NCBI GenBank assembly: GCA_020091685.1
Contig: CM034607.1
Coordinates: 33,601,005-33,665,004 of the forward strand
Length of the DNA: 64,000 nucleotides
Direction: 5' to 3'
Source: Lutjanus erythropterus
Taxonomy: Eukaryota > Chordata > Actinopteri > Lutjaniformes > Lutjanidae
Made by a program: the position numbers and the translations under genes. The notes under the pieces were generated by a model. The model saw only the letters and a program-made list of their open reading frames with translations. It was not told where the DNA came from and made no database searches. Shown here one piece after another: positions 24,835 through 37,288 of this stretch; within the stretch, counting starts at the first letter, position 1; every line of letters begins with the position of its first letter.

Positions 24835-25345
24835 CTAGAACCTTTTATAATCATTCCACTGGGAACTCTTTCAGAGAGTTCTACCTTGAACTCAGCACCA
24901 AGGATTACACCTAGAACCATCTGTGAAAGGTTTCACCCAGAAAACCCAATGAGAGGTTCGACTGAGAAACCTTTTATATTCTATAAATATTCTATATTTT
25001 ATCTGGATTCTATCCAGGGGCTTCTACTGAAAACTTTGCTATATTTCAAGGGTTTTATCCAAAACCCACCCATAGGGTTCTAATGAGAACCTTTTTATGA
25101 TTGAATTATTTTATCTAGATACTAGCCAGGGGCTTCTACTGAGAATCCCTTTGTATTGCAAGGGTCTTATGCAGAACCCAACCAAGGGCCTCTAATGAGA
25201 ACCCATTTATATATATATTTCAAGGGTCTTGTCCCAAACCCAGGAAGGAGATTCTACCCAGAACCATTTTATATTATGGTACAAAGGACCCTTGACAAAG
25301 AGTTCAAGGATTTTAACAATCCCTGAAGAACTCCTTCATCCACAA
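24835..25345. repeat. Degenerate array of AGAACC / GGTTCT-type units
   Basis: At least ten units of the type 'ctactgagaaccttttatat' alternate with 'aagggttttatccaaaaccc'. Spacing is about 40-60 bp and units are strongly diverged. Confidence 0.6.
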
Positions 25346-26529
25346 AGGGTTCTTAATTGAAGGATTGCAAAATTTCAAATGAAAATACATAAAATCTTAG
25401 ATAATTGTAATTTACAGTAAGTTTGTATTTCCTGTATTTATATTAAATATCAGCTTGTAGTCACAATCATGCATTTGGCATGCATCATCTATGACAAACA
25501 AATAGTAACCGTGGTGCCAAACCTGAACCATTACATAAAAAAGTGCAGATCGGGAAGAGAATATTTCCAACAGCCATGTGATCCGAGAACAAGTGCTTGT
25601 GGTTACTTAAGAAGTGCCAGTGAAGTGTCCACAGTACCTGTCAGCGCCAAACGGTGCAAAACAGGAAGGAGACTCAAATTACGTCCAATTAGGATTCATC
25701 TGAAGGGGGACTTAAACCTGCCTCCTGTGTGAACTGTTCTAACGTTGGTCATAATGGTGGTACGTGGAGAGCTCAAATTTTCTGCGATGGTACATGTTGT
25801 AAAAAGTTTGAGAAACACTGCATTATGTCAATGACTGGTCCCTACAAATATGGTAAAACATGTGCAGGTTTGGTTGTATGTGTTCATATATGTAGCAGTT
25901 TATTGCTTTTGGGTGAAACTCTTATATATTTCCAAAATCAGCTTTTCAGGAACTAAGGAAACCATGTTTGTTTTTAGCTTTTATGACCGTGTATGCTGGA
26001 GTTCATCCAACTGAAAGAGTTTAACAAGCAAACTTTGATGTGACCTTAAGGTACGACAGTGACTAAAAATGGATTTACAAGGTTGCATTTGTTAAAACAT
26101 GATATGTATCTGTAGGAGTGGTGTGTGTAGATGATATATGTGGGGAGGTGTGGATCAAGTAAACAAGACCTCGTCTTTCTAAAGGTTTACTGTGTTTAAA
26201 CCCTCTGATGTCTCAGGTCTCTTCATTTTTATCTCCACCAGGAGCAAGCAGGGGTGGGAGGGTTACCCTGTGTGTGTCTGTGTGTTGTCTGAAACTGACT
26301 CAAAGAATGTGACAAAAAGGGAGTTCACACAAGAGTTTGGCATAAACAAAAGAATAATTTATTAAACTAATGCCTTCCATATGCTAGAAACATTTGAAAT
26401 GTCTGTTAAAAGTCTTCAGTCCCTCCCGCATGTAAACACAATTTAACAGAAGTCGGAGTCTTAAGTCACAGACTAAGATTTTGCTGGTGACCAAGACTAA
26501 GGGGATCTTGCAGGGTCACTATTTACAAG

Positions 26530-26572
26530 ATACTCACTCACTCACTCACTCACACTCACTCACACTCACTCA

Positions 26573-26628
<56 letters not shown>
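26530..26628. repeat. (CACT)n followed by (CA)n microsatellite
   Basis: Compound tract: CACT-type repeat to about 26576, then about 50 bp of pure CA, followed by 'ctgcctgcctgcctgc'. Confidence 0.95.
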
Positions 26629-26629
<1 letters not shown>

Positions 26630-28794
26630 ACTGCCTGCCTGCCTGCACACAGCTTATGAGAGGGAGAGGTCACTGAACTTCAGTACTGGTATGAAGCCCT
26701 GACTTATGATAAGATTAAACACATTTGATTTTATTGGAACATTAAGATGGGGAAAAAGACAGCCCAGACTTTAGGACCACCTTACAGCAGACGATGAGGA
26801 TGGTGGGAGCAGGCCCCAACCAACAATAACACAAGGTGGATGCTGGCTGGAGGAGGGAAGAGAAAGAGTGAGCACATGGGCCAGCTTTTATAGCGCAAAG
26901 GCCGAGGTGAGCTGACATCCCTCCCGTGTTAGCTGACAGACCTTTTTCACAGCAACCATTCTGACATGAGATGATGGGGTAAACAAAAACTAATGACACC
27001 AATTAAGGTTCTGACAGCAGCTACTGTCTTTGTTTTTAATTTAGTTTGTGCTTATTACACGAACTGTTTCTATGAGCTGAGAGAAGTAGGTCAGTTTTAG
27101 CCCCATGTTACTTTATGCTTTCTAAGAGGTTAATTATTTGAAGGTAGTTTAGTTTATGTGAATTATTGATGTTAATTTACCCTCTGCACCCAGTGGTCTT
27201 TCAACAGGACAGATTATTAAACCAAACTCCATTCTAGAAGCAGGTGCTTTATGATACAGGCACATTACTGCCAGTAAAAACTTCCGTTTGAAGTGGATTT
27301 ATTCTCAAAAAACATGAAAATGAGGGTTATAAGCTGATCTAAGGCTTTAAGATGGAGCAACATAGGCAGGCTGGAGTGGCGGGTAAACAGGTAACCAGTG
27401 AGTGGTAGCTCTGAGACACAGGGAAACAAAGGTGAGAGCAAAATCCAAATACAGGAGACAAAACAAACAAGCAGCAAGTTGGCTGAACCTTAGCACCACA
27501 CGCACAGACCAAGGAATCTGGTCACAACTGCATTGCAGAGCTGGGGTATTTGTACTGCTGGGGTTGATTGGTGGAAGGCTTTCAGGTGTGTGGCAAAATT
27601 GGCAGCAGGGCACACAGACACAGAGAGAGAGACAAGCAGGGAATCAACACGAACTAGAACAGCTGACGCATGAGGAAAGAGGAAAAGACACAGACTATGA
27701 CAGCGACTTATACATTCATACCACTGAGCAGCATGGATGGGGGCAACATAAAAAAACCTTCAAAAAGTACTGTGTGTATTATTTCAAAGCTGGAATTGGC
27801 TTCTATTAAATATTCATATTATCTTATTTAAGTTATTTGGAGATAATTTCATGAGTTATTCAAAGCTGTGGACCCTCAACTCAACCCATGCATGAATTGG
27901 TCCAGGTTCAAGATAAAAAATGAAAAACTGAAATACTGGATAAACGAACTTTCCCTAAACATATGTAGTGTTCCACACAAAAGCTCAGGGCAGCAGCTGT
28001 GTGTTGTTCTTGAACGGAGGTGGGACAAAAAGCTGAGATTTATGCTCAATTGAAAGGTTTTACAAGAGAAAAGACCCCACAGTGTTAGAGAGCACAGCTG
28101 CTTCCCTGAGCTTTCTATGGAAACATCTGGGTGTGGGTGAACTATATGACAGTTCAGACAGGATCTGTAGGTATTTATGTTATTGCAAATGCCAATAGGA
28201 ATTTTAATGAGGTTTTCTTAAGCCACACTAGAGGATCTGCGTAACATTTCTGAGGAAATTGAACAGGAAATGTTGAACAGGTGTGTCTTTTAATGATTCT
28301 GTTGTATTCCTATTTTTAAGGCGATCTGGGGTGAGCGCGGTTTTACATCCTTACATAGGCCGAAGAGATACAGCAGTTTTTTCGTTGTTGTTTACACCTC
28401 GGCTTGTTATTTACGACTCCTCTGGTTTTTTATTACACTGGCAGCGTTTTGGCATTCTGCGGTCTGTCACTGCTCCTTCTCTCTCTCTGACCTCACCGTC
28501 CTCTCACTCCGTAAATGCTGCCGACTCTCACTTTTCCACTGAGGTGTCAAAGATCAAATGTTTTCTGGCAAACAAATCGTACAGTAGCCGGCCCTGACAC
28601 AGTCGCAGCCTGGAAAACAGAGACCAAAGGTATCACTGTGAATAAACAAGCCTGCATAAACTAACTAGCTAGCATGCAGTTAGATATGTAAATATGGAAA
28701 TGTGTTTCCAAGAGCAAGTTTGGCATACAAACTGTTCAAACAGTACGTCATGTTACATGCATTTTCTTTCATTATGACCCTGACATTCATTATC

Positions 28795-28870
28795 TTTAAA
28801 GCAGATTCTCAACTTTTTTCAGCCAAGGACCCCTTACAAGATAGAGAATATACTGGAAACCCCTCTCATG
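28795..28870. repeat. Fragment of a hAT-like repeat
   Basis: Contains 'cagccaaggacccct' and 'gatagagaatatactgg', phrases of a dispersed fish repeat. Short and truncated. Confidence 0.35.
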
Positions 28871-29684
28871 TATGCCTTTCTTGGAATAATCTGAGGTAAT
28901 TTATATTTTTTACACTGCTATTGTCTTGTTGGTGTTTTGTGAAAGAACACAAGAGAAATGTAGTAGAAAGATATTACACACAAATTAAAAAATATGCACC
29001 ATCTCAACACTGAATTTAATGAGCTGCAAATGTAATAGTGGCAATTCTGCAGATAATATATACTTTTGCATGGATAAAACTTTAAACTCAACAAACTTGA
29101 TGGACATAATGTTCTTCTCTGTATCTCCCACAATGCAGCTCCAGTTGCATTTAAATGCTGTGCTTTTTTTAGTCATTAAGTCTGTTTATGTGATCAGCGA
29201 AACTATGTCTTTCAAAGAACAATGTTTGTCCATCTGTGTCAGAGATCCATGTTGGCTATCAGCATGGTTTACTGTGCGTGTGCTTGATTCCACCTCTGCA
29301 GTAGGTATCCAGCTGATTGTATTGGCAAGAGTTAACAGTGTGTGACTGCGAGGCTGAGGGGTCAGCACATACACGGTGCTGAAAGGTTGTAGAGTCAAAT
29401 TGACGACCGTGGATCTATTTTTGAAAACATCTGGCTAAGCTCTCCGGACGGTCCTCACCGTGTGTGTCTGTGCACGCTTGCCCGTGTGTGCATGTGACCT
29501 ATTTGTATTGGTGTATAAACTTACAAGGACATTGTTGAGATATGAATGTACCAGGCCATGATTTTTTAAGGTCAATCAGTCTAAAAATCAATTTATTTGT
29601 TTTTATTGAGTCTTAAATCTGATTCATTGCACTATCAAACCATTTTAAATAATTCAAAACAGAGATTTTTACAAAAGCAAGCAG

Positions 29685-31223
29685 TTTATTACATTTGAAA
29701 TATATAATAAACTGCAAATGTCTGTAGTATAGTAGTTACTTAAATATACAAACATTTCACCTAAACTCATTAAATTTTATACATTTGATTCAGTGTACAT
29801 AGTATACAAAATAGAGATAATGAGATATAGTTTTGTAACTATGTACAAAGTGCTACAGCAACAGCAAACAGCTCAGGTCAGGCGCTAACATACTAATATA
29901 CAAAACTCATGTTAGCTAAAAGTTGCTAGCTGCCAACTATATGTTTACAGTGCTACAGAACAGTGCTACACAAGTGCTACTAAAACATATGCAACATATC
30001 AATGTTTTTTTCCAGAAAGTGCCTCTGAATATATAAGAATATAAGATATTTACTGAGTATTTCTGGCCTTTGAAACACTTCATAACTCGGTCCAAAAAAT
30101 GAGCGTTGTGGTTTTTGCACTGCACTTCTCAATCTGCTAGCAGACGTGTGATAGCTGTAAAAACTGGGCCGTCTATATACAGTTACTGTGATGCCTGCAG
30201 AGTCTTCTATGATGTATACAGTCAAGACCTAAATAAAGATGCAGTACGCTAAAGAGGGTATCTTTTACAAGGACATGCTAACATTACAGCAGTGCTAAAC
30301 ACAAATAATCCCCATTTGTTAAACTATTTAGTCATTTTCAGTCTGATATATAAGATACAGTTAGTGGAGGAACATTTTTTTAGCCAATAAAGGTTAGGTT
30401 TGGATTAATTAATCAACTTCCAAAAACAAAACCATGATCAAAACAACTCTTGAGCTTCCACAGTCCGACAGTTTCTCAAAATGAAAACCAGATTTCCCAT
30501 AAACCATGTTGTTTTCTTTAAAGAAAGGGGATTTTTCCAAAGTGGCTACCCACAGAGAAGAGGTCAAACATGTGGGAAGTGACTTCTCATTCAGCTTTAT
30601 GATCCTTTGGACTACCTGTAGCTCTCAAACCTCCAGCTGCATTTAAAGAACATCATCCTCTCCTCTCCACTCTCCAAATTGTATTGTAGAGGCTCACAGT
30701 CCTTTAAGTAATGGACTTATGGAAACATAGCAAACACATTTCTTGCATTTTAGGTAAGACATAGGCAATGTGGTAATAATAAAAATAATCTTTTTAATCA
30801 GTTTGATCTGTGTTGCAGGAACTTGAGACATCGTGCTTAACAGACCTGCTGACTGGAAGCAACTGACATGTCCTAAGCCCCGCCCCTTTTTGCTCTGTGC
30901 AAGCTTGGTACCCTGCAGAACCTTGGTCAACTTTCTTTACTGAGATATATGTGTTAGGCTCGTCTATGTTGAAAAGAAAACCAAATTGTGAAGATGGCTA
31001 AAAGATGTTGCTGGGGGACTTAGGTATAGTCCACTCTGTTAGCTAATGTTAGCAAAATGGGTGGGGGTGGGGCTTATAATTGGTCAACTGGATAGATCTA
31101 CAACCAATCAGAGCTGAGAAATGATGTGTGACTTTTCAAAACTGGACTGGTGAAGCTCCTCTATCAATCATCATATAGAACCCGCCCCATGTATGTTTGC
31201 TTGTATTCAGTTCTCAGATCTCC
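29685..31223 (-). other. SBK kinase 3' UTR
   Basis: From the stop at 31224 to an AATAAA on the minus strand ('tttatt' at 29685-29690) is about 1.5 kb without another gene. Part of it (about 30745-31040) is a dispersed repeat. Confidence 0.5.
30745..31040. repeat. Dispersed repeat, copy 1 of a direct pair
   Basis: Shares 'ctgtgcaagcttggtac', 'cagaacctt', 'gtcaact' and 'gttgaaaagaaa' in the same order with 32155-32470. Confidence 0.75.
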
Positions 31224-33841
31224 TCATCGCTCTCCTCTGCCCTCCATCTCTTTCATGTTCCTGATGGCTCCTTTCCCTCTGCTCTTCTTCCTCTCCTCCT
31301 CCAGCCGCACCCTCTCCTTCTCCATCACCCAGTCCCCTCCGAGGTAACTCAGTCCATCCTCAGGTCGTCCACGATGCCGTGGTCTTGGGTTGAGGAGCGA
31401 CTGGAAGAAGGAACAGGCCAGCGGGGTGAAACATGCAAACTGTGGAGCTACAGGAGAGCGGTCTTTCTTTGCGAGTTCTGCCCCTATTAAACCGATGACA
31501 CCCTCTGTATTCTCACCCTGTGGCTCTGCCCAAACATCAAGTTCATCATCAGGGCCACTGGCCCTGTCAAACCATTCCTGATATTTCAGGTATGACTGGC
31601 AGTCGCTGGCTGTTTCAGCCCACGGATGACTGCCAGTGAGCATGGCGTAGGTCAGGATCCCCAGGGCCCAGCTGTCCATGCTGGGCTCCACAGACACCCA
31701 AACTCTTGACTTCTTTTTCTTTTCTTCATCCTTTTTAATGCCGTCCTTCTTGTCATTCATGCTGCTCCAGCTGTCCTCATTTCCACGAGCGATCTCTGCC
31801 TCAGGGGTGCAGTAAGGAGAGCTGTACCAGACCTCTGGGACCCTGGTGCCTCTGGCCTTCACCTGGTGTAGAATATTAATTTATCTGTCACTTGTATACA
31901 ACACAGGAACAAGTAAAAATGCAATGCATATATCCAAAACAGCTACAACACTAGGGCCACTTCAGTGTAACCAGGTGAAGACCATAGACTGTATGATTAA
32001 TAGTGAACAGAGCCACACATTTTGAAGCCTCGAGTTTGGCATTATTGCCCTTGCTGTTTGGGTTTTTGGAGCCAGAAGCATCTTTGGACTAGTGGAGGAT
32101 ATGCATTGCTACACCTTTATCCTGTTCTGACTTAGAGGTGCTTGATCTTAGGTCAAGAAATAGGCAATGCAGTAACATAACCTTGAATCTATTTGATCAG
32201 CACCGCCTATTTTGACAGTTTGATATGGTTTGCGGGAGCCTGAAGCGTTGTGATGGATGAATGTGCTGACTGGATACAACTAACCAATGCTAAGTCCAGT
32301 CTCTCTGTGTCTGTGCAAGCTTGGTACTCAGCAGAACCTCTGTCAACTGTCTCCTTCCCTAATATCTGTTCTGATATATGTTGGACTTGTGTTGAAAAGA
32401 AAGCCAAATTGTAAAAGATTTTCCTTGGAGACCTTTAAAACTGACATAGAGTCACGTCTGTTAATATAATAATAGTAGCACAATGCTAGCTAACAATCTT
32501 TTGTTCCGTTCCCTGTAGCTAACAGATGTAACTATCTGGCTAACGTTTAATGTAGACCAGGATTAGCTAGCTAGTTAGCTGGCATTTTAATTTTAATTTT
32601 CTCATTAGCTTACATGCAATCTGACTTCTATTTGCAACCAGTGGAGTCTCCCCCTGCTGGCCATTAGAAAGAATACAGGTTTAAGGGACATCTACATTGG
32701 CTTTACTTTTAAAACCTGGCAGCTCCATCCACTTATCATTTTGTCAGTTGAGTGTATATTTGTTTTATACTGACCATGCCAAAGTCTCCTAGTTTGACCC
32801 AGCGGCAGGCGGAGTCGCACAGGAAGACGTTCTCTGGTTTGAGGTCTCTGTGGACAAAACCAAGAGAGTGCAGATGTGACAGAGCTCCACACAGCTGGGA
32901 CACCACCCGCTGACAGCAGTCCTCCTCCATACCGACCTGGGAGATGATGGAAGGAGAATGATGAGTGAGCTTTAATGTGATCATGATCTTTTAATGCAGG
33001 ATGATGCAGGAGAATGTACTGGTATTATTAGATCTCAGTGCTGTTTTAAAAACTATGGACAACCATAAATTGGTAGAAAGGCTCAGACAGTGGGCGAGTA
33101 TCTCTGATTCAGTTCATAATTATGCCTCATCTAATCAATTTCTGCTTTGTGGTGTTCCCCAGGGCTCTGTCCTGGGCCCGATGTTATTTGCATAATACTT
33201 GCTCTCTCTTGAGCAGTTAATAAGTCATTTTAAAGCTATCTTCTGAGCCAGTAACATTCAAGTATACATTTCGTTTAAGCCTCAAAATACTTCAAAACAT
33301 TCTGGTCTACAGAATTGCCTCAAACCATAGCAATCTGAACATGAAAACCATTAGGAATACAGTATGTGTTGCACTATTTATAACACTTAATAGCTGTTTA
33401 ACGACTGTATACCTCAGGCAAGATGACATCGTAGAGATCGCCAAAGAGGCCTGCTTGCTGGGCGAAGATGTAGTGTGAAGGTGTGGAGTAGGCGATTCCC
33501 AGGGCTCTGGTCAGGGATGGGTGGGTACAGAAGGACAGGGAGAGGTTGTACTCCCTCAGGAAAGAGAAAAGAGAAGTGGATGCGCGAGGGAAGAACTTCA
33601 GAGCCATCGGAGTACCTGACAGGTGCAAGGGAAAGACACTGATGTAGGTCTTGTGTCGAGGCTCTAATGAAGAAGCGTTAGTTTCGCCTCTCACCTCTCT
33701 TCCTGTGAACAGCCAGCATGACTTTTCCGTACGAGCCTTCACCCAGGAGCTTTAGGACCTTGAAGTGCTCCGATGTGTCCATTGTTGTCAGAGACTGAGC
33801 CGTCAGGTGACACATCTCATCCAGGAGCTTCGTGGCAGCCT

Positions 33842-33893
<52 letters not shown>

Positions 33894-35983
33894 TATTTAA
33901 GAATGTCACCTTAAGAATAACATGAAGTTTTTTGGCTGTAGTGGGAGTTAAGGACAGTGAAAAAAGTAGCTGATAGTAAAATATCTGATAAATCACAATA
34001 TAATTTACAACTTTGCAGACTGCTGTTAGCCCATTAGCCCTGCTAGCTCCTGCAGGTACAACCTTACCCACGCTATTTCCTGTCCCCCTTTATTTCAGGC
34101 CACACTGCGGGAGTAGACGAAATTAGGACATGGGCACTATAACTGCTAAATGGGATGCAGACATCAATAATGTGACATGTCTGCATCAAACCAACACTGC
34201 ACACATCAATCGGTAAATAACTATCAATGAGAATGTCACCACTGCGACATTTAAGATGAACAAAAACAACATTTGAGTGGACTGAGTGCCTCTTTTCATA
34301 GTAGAATTCCTTGTAGCTCTTTGGCATGTTACACAACTGTTGTCGTGATGATTGTCGTCATGGTGATGCTGGTAACAGTGATCCACGGGTATAAACATGT
34401 CTGTTAATAGCCTCATCAAATCCTTTCACTCTCTCCCTCACACACACACACACACTCACACTCACACTCACACTGATCGGTGTTTTGTCTGGTGGAACGC
34501 TGATGTTTCCACCACAGCCGGCACCCTTGGGTCCAGGCTGGGATTTGGTGTCACCGTACATTCAGACATGAGGCAGCTCATTACAGCTCATTAGGGAACA
34601 CGTCAGGGCCGCGAATGTGCAGTACACACATAGTGTGAATTCCTGCTGAGGCCTCGTTCACACCAACAAACACAAGGACTCGCATCATTCTGATTTTATC
34701 GTCAAATGTGCACATTTGTCCCGCTAAAAACGGAAAATTTAAGATGAAGAACGTACACTTAGTGGGTGTTTTTAAATGGAATAAAGTTTAAATCGAATCA
34801 ACAGAGATTTCTTAAGTCAACATTCGTGCAACAGGTGTGATTTTCTTAATCTGCACACTGTCAGTAAACTTGACAGTGCAGCATATACTGCAGGGCTGTG
34901 CCATAAGGTCGCTGTCTGATCCATGAGCACTAGGTGTGAATACATTATTAGTATGGGTGGCCTCAGTGGAAACTGAACTTTAACCTCCTGAGTGTTTGTG
35001 CCGTGCTACAATTACTGAGCTATTCAGGTCTGAGACAACAAATGTTTTAACTTTGTTTGGCAGCTAAAATAGAAACATATGTCAATTGTTTTTTCAGCAC
35101 TTCCTTTTTATATAATTTCATCATTTTATAAGGTTATTTTAAATAACTTTAGACTTTTGAGTGTGTCCCTGGGCAGCTGAAATGACACTGACAAACATAT
35201 AAATACATTAAATAAGGATATTTTATCAAAAGAATTAAGTTAAAATGTTTAATGTTGAATAATAATAATAAACTTGATTCTTGACATTTAACTTTATTCT
35301 TGGCATTTCATCTTCAATCTCAACCATTTGACTCTATTCTTAACATGTCAGCTTAATTCTCGACATTTAAACTTTGCTCTCAGTATTTTGACTTTGTTCT
35401 CCACAATGTGACCCTCTTCTCAAAATGCAAAATGAAAGAAAATCTTCCTCATTTCATTTTCTTCCTTATGTCTGACTGTAATGCTCTTCTGTCACTTTCA
35501 CACAGTTCTTGATAAAAGATTGAAATGTTTGTTTAAGATGTATTTTACAATGTGTTACCAACACACACAACCAGCATCATGTTTGGTTTCCGTCCTTAGA
35601 AAATCTTGTCTAAAAAGTCAAATTCATGTGAGCTAAGAAAAGCAGCTCTGTTCTCACCTTTCTGACAGCACATTTCTTGCATTTCCATAACCCTTAATCC
35701 CTTAATCCTTCAGTTTCCTGGAAATACATTGTTTATGAAAAGAAGCTTAACAGAACTTCAGATTCCTGCTCAGATGAGTGTAAAAATTAAAATTTTGTTT
35801 TTTGTTTTTGGTACGCTGTGGAGGATGAGGGGTTAAGAAGGTCCTCAGAGAGCAGCGTAGCTGACACGCTCAGAGACGGTCAGGTTTAGACGGGGGTAAG
35901 AGGAGGTGACACTGGTCTGAACCAGCACACAACAACTACAACAGCTTCTCTGCTGGACGCTGGCCGGGTTGACTGTTACATAA

Positions 35984-36040
<57 letters not shown>

Positions 36041-36144
36041 GGCCGGACCTGGTATGTGTGTCGAAGATAAATGTCCTGATGATGTCCTCTACATGGAAAT
36101 GTATCTCTGTGGGCCACAAACACCAGTGTGATGAATGACACGAT

Positions 36145-36204
<60 letters not shown>

Positions 36205-37288
36205 CAGTGTATTGGGACATACACACTTCTGTCAGCACTGGCACACAGCCAGAAGTCAACTCCACTTTTGAAATGTCACTGTAAGATCCAGCATGAAAAA
36301 TGACACCAACATACATTTTCTACATGTGTGTGAACAAGATATAATCTATAAAATACATTCAGTAATCATTAAGGTTTTTAAATTCATTTCACAACAGTTT
36401 TCACAATGATTACAGTAAATATTACTGTTTTAAGAAAGACAATACCTGCAAAATAATTTCTTACATTTATAATCAAACTATTAAAGTGTTCAAATTCATA
36501 TCTGAGAAGAATTAGTTGATGTAAATGAATAAAATATGAAACAACCTCTAGTATGTTCACATATGATACATGGCATGTATGCATGTGTTAAATGAGACAT
36601 CAAACCCTCAATATGTCACTTATCATAATGCATACCAAAATATTTTTATCTGATTCATTTTAAACTTATTCTGAATCTGAGCAGCTCACAACAAGTAGTA
36701 TTTTTATATTTTCACTTTTTAAATGAAAGTCTTTAGAAGAAGCAAGTAGTTTTAAGTGCATCGCAAAAATATATTTGTGCCTCTAAAATGGGTTTAAAAT
36801 CTGCTTCACAATGTAATTCAGGTGAAGAATACAAACATCATGAAATTATACTCCATGAATACCACATTCTACATCTGATAATTATGTTTTATTTAGAAGG
36901 TCATCTAAATTTGCAGACATTCTTAAATATTGTTGTCATGTTCTCCATGCAGATACGGTCTTCTCGTTTGTCCAGGTTATGACATATTTATCACTTGGAT
37001 TTCTGCAGTTTCAGAATAACTGCCCTCGTTCCTCCACAGAACATTATTAGAAAGTAGTTTCCATGACAACTGTTCACAGAGGTGTTTAATGCTGTGAGCA
37101 CCACAAACTAAATTCCATTCACCTCCAGTGATTCAGGCAAAGGCAGAGGAGGGTCATCTGAGAACCTGCACAAATGTCACCAAAAACCACCAAGTACTGA
37201 GTGAACTGACCCTTTAATCTATAAAAGCACCTCATGTTGGTGTCGGAGCAGTGAGGGAATCCCTGCACCACGTTTGACTTACTGTCAT
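31224..37288 (-). CDS. SBK-family serine/threonine protein kinase (SBK2/SBK3-like)
   Basis: Exons in transcript order: 37283-37288 (ATG ACA, tentative), 33695-33839, 33413-33615, 32775-32936, 31224-31862; phases agree, giving 384 residues. One kinase domain: glycine loop GEGSYG (35-40), lysine in MALKF (57), alpha-C glutamate (72), HRDLKPEN (147-154), DFG (169-171), TPE in the APE position (191-193) and DSWALGIL (235). The upstream [13 protein letters not shown], the GTPMALK pattern and the FGM-V-K-A-R-G stretch match the SBK kinases, closest to SBK2/SBK3. A lysine-rich insert lies between TPE and alpha-F. Substrates of these kinases are poorly known. The four large exons are secure. The two-codon first exon rests on a strong GTAAGT donor, matching phase and a TATA-like GATAAAAG further upstream. 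If it is wrong, Met11 could serve as the start. Confidence 0.88.
32155..32470. repeat. Dispersed repeat, copy 2 of a direct pair
   Basis: Same orientation as copy 1, about 1.4 kb away. The SBK terminal exon lies between them. Family not identified, but I recognise it as recurrent in fish DNA. Confidence 0.75.
32610..32692 (-). repeat. Fragment of the 'ccagcagggggcgact' repeat
   Basis: Contains 'cccctgctggccattagaaa' followed by 'gaatacaggttt', the reverse complement of the 5' part of the copy at 55075-55330. In an SBK intron. Confidence 0.7.
33001..33195 (+). mobile_element. LINE reverse-transcriptase fragment (L2/CR1-like)
   Basis: An open 64-codon stretch reads [20 protein letters not shown], then [15 protein letters not shown], the typical non-LTR RT motifs 'LLDLSAAFDTVDH' and '[10 protein letters not shown]'. 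The loop between them (the usual 'SYLSGRTQ' segment) is largely missing. It lies in the SBK intron between exons 33413-33615 and 32775-32936, antisense to the kinase, and is truncated at both ends. Confidence 0.85.
33844..33890 (-). repeat. (TG)n tract abutting an SBK 3' splice site
   Basis: On the coding (minus) strand about 23 TG repeats are followed directly by TCCAG|GCTGCC. The microsatellite thus takes the place of the polypyrimidine tract for the glycine-loop exon. Confidence 0.9.
34440..34474. repeat. (CA)n / CACACT microsatellite
   Basis: About 35 bp of CA repeat passing into CACTCA units, in the SBK first intron. Confidence 0.9.
35984..36039. repeat. (CA)28 microsatellite
   Basis: Pure CA run of about 56 bp, forming one arm of an inverted pair with 36149-36203. 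Confidence 0.97.
36149..36203. repeat. (TG)27 microsatellite
   Basis: Pure TG run about 110 bp from the (CA) run at 35984-36039 and complementary to it. Confidence 0.97.

Larger units (their letters stand above)
19016..29680. other. Gene-free interval, repeat-rich
   Basis: About 10.7 kb between the 3' ends of necap1 and the SBK kinase. No ORF above about 135 codons and none with recognisable domains. It holds several dispersed repeats, listed separately. Confidence 0.7.

Noticed and set aside
27265-27809. Overlapping ORFs of 70 to 135 codons on both strands
   Set aside because: Fall in repeat-like DNA with no domain similarity and no splice support.
31390-31581. Plus-strand ORFs over the SBK last exon
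   Set aside because: Antisense shadows of the kinase C-lobe.
33842-33887. Possible SBK start at an ATG reading through the microsatellite as (Cys-Val)n
   Set aside because: The frame is open only because TG repeats lack stops. The TCCAG acceptor beside the repeat and the family N-terminus fit splicing better.
35845-36316. ORFs with Cys-Val or His-Thr runs
   Set aside because: Translations of the CA and TG microsatellites in the SBK intron.
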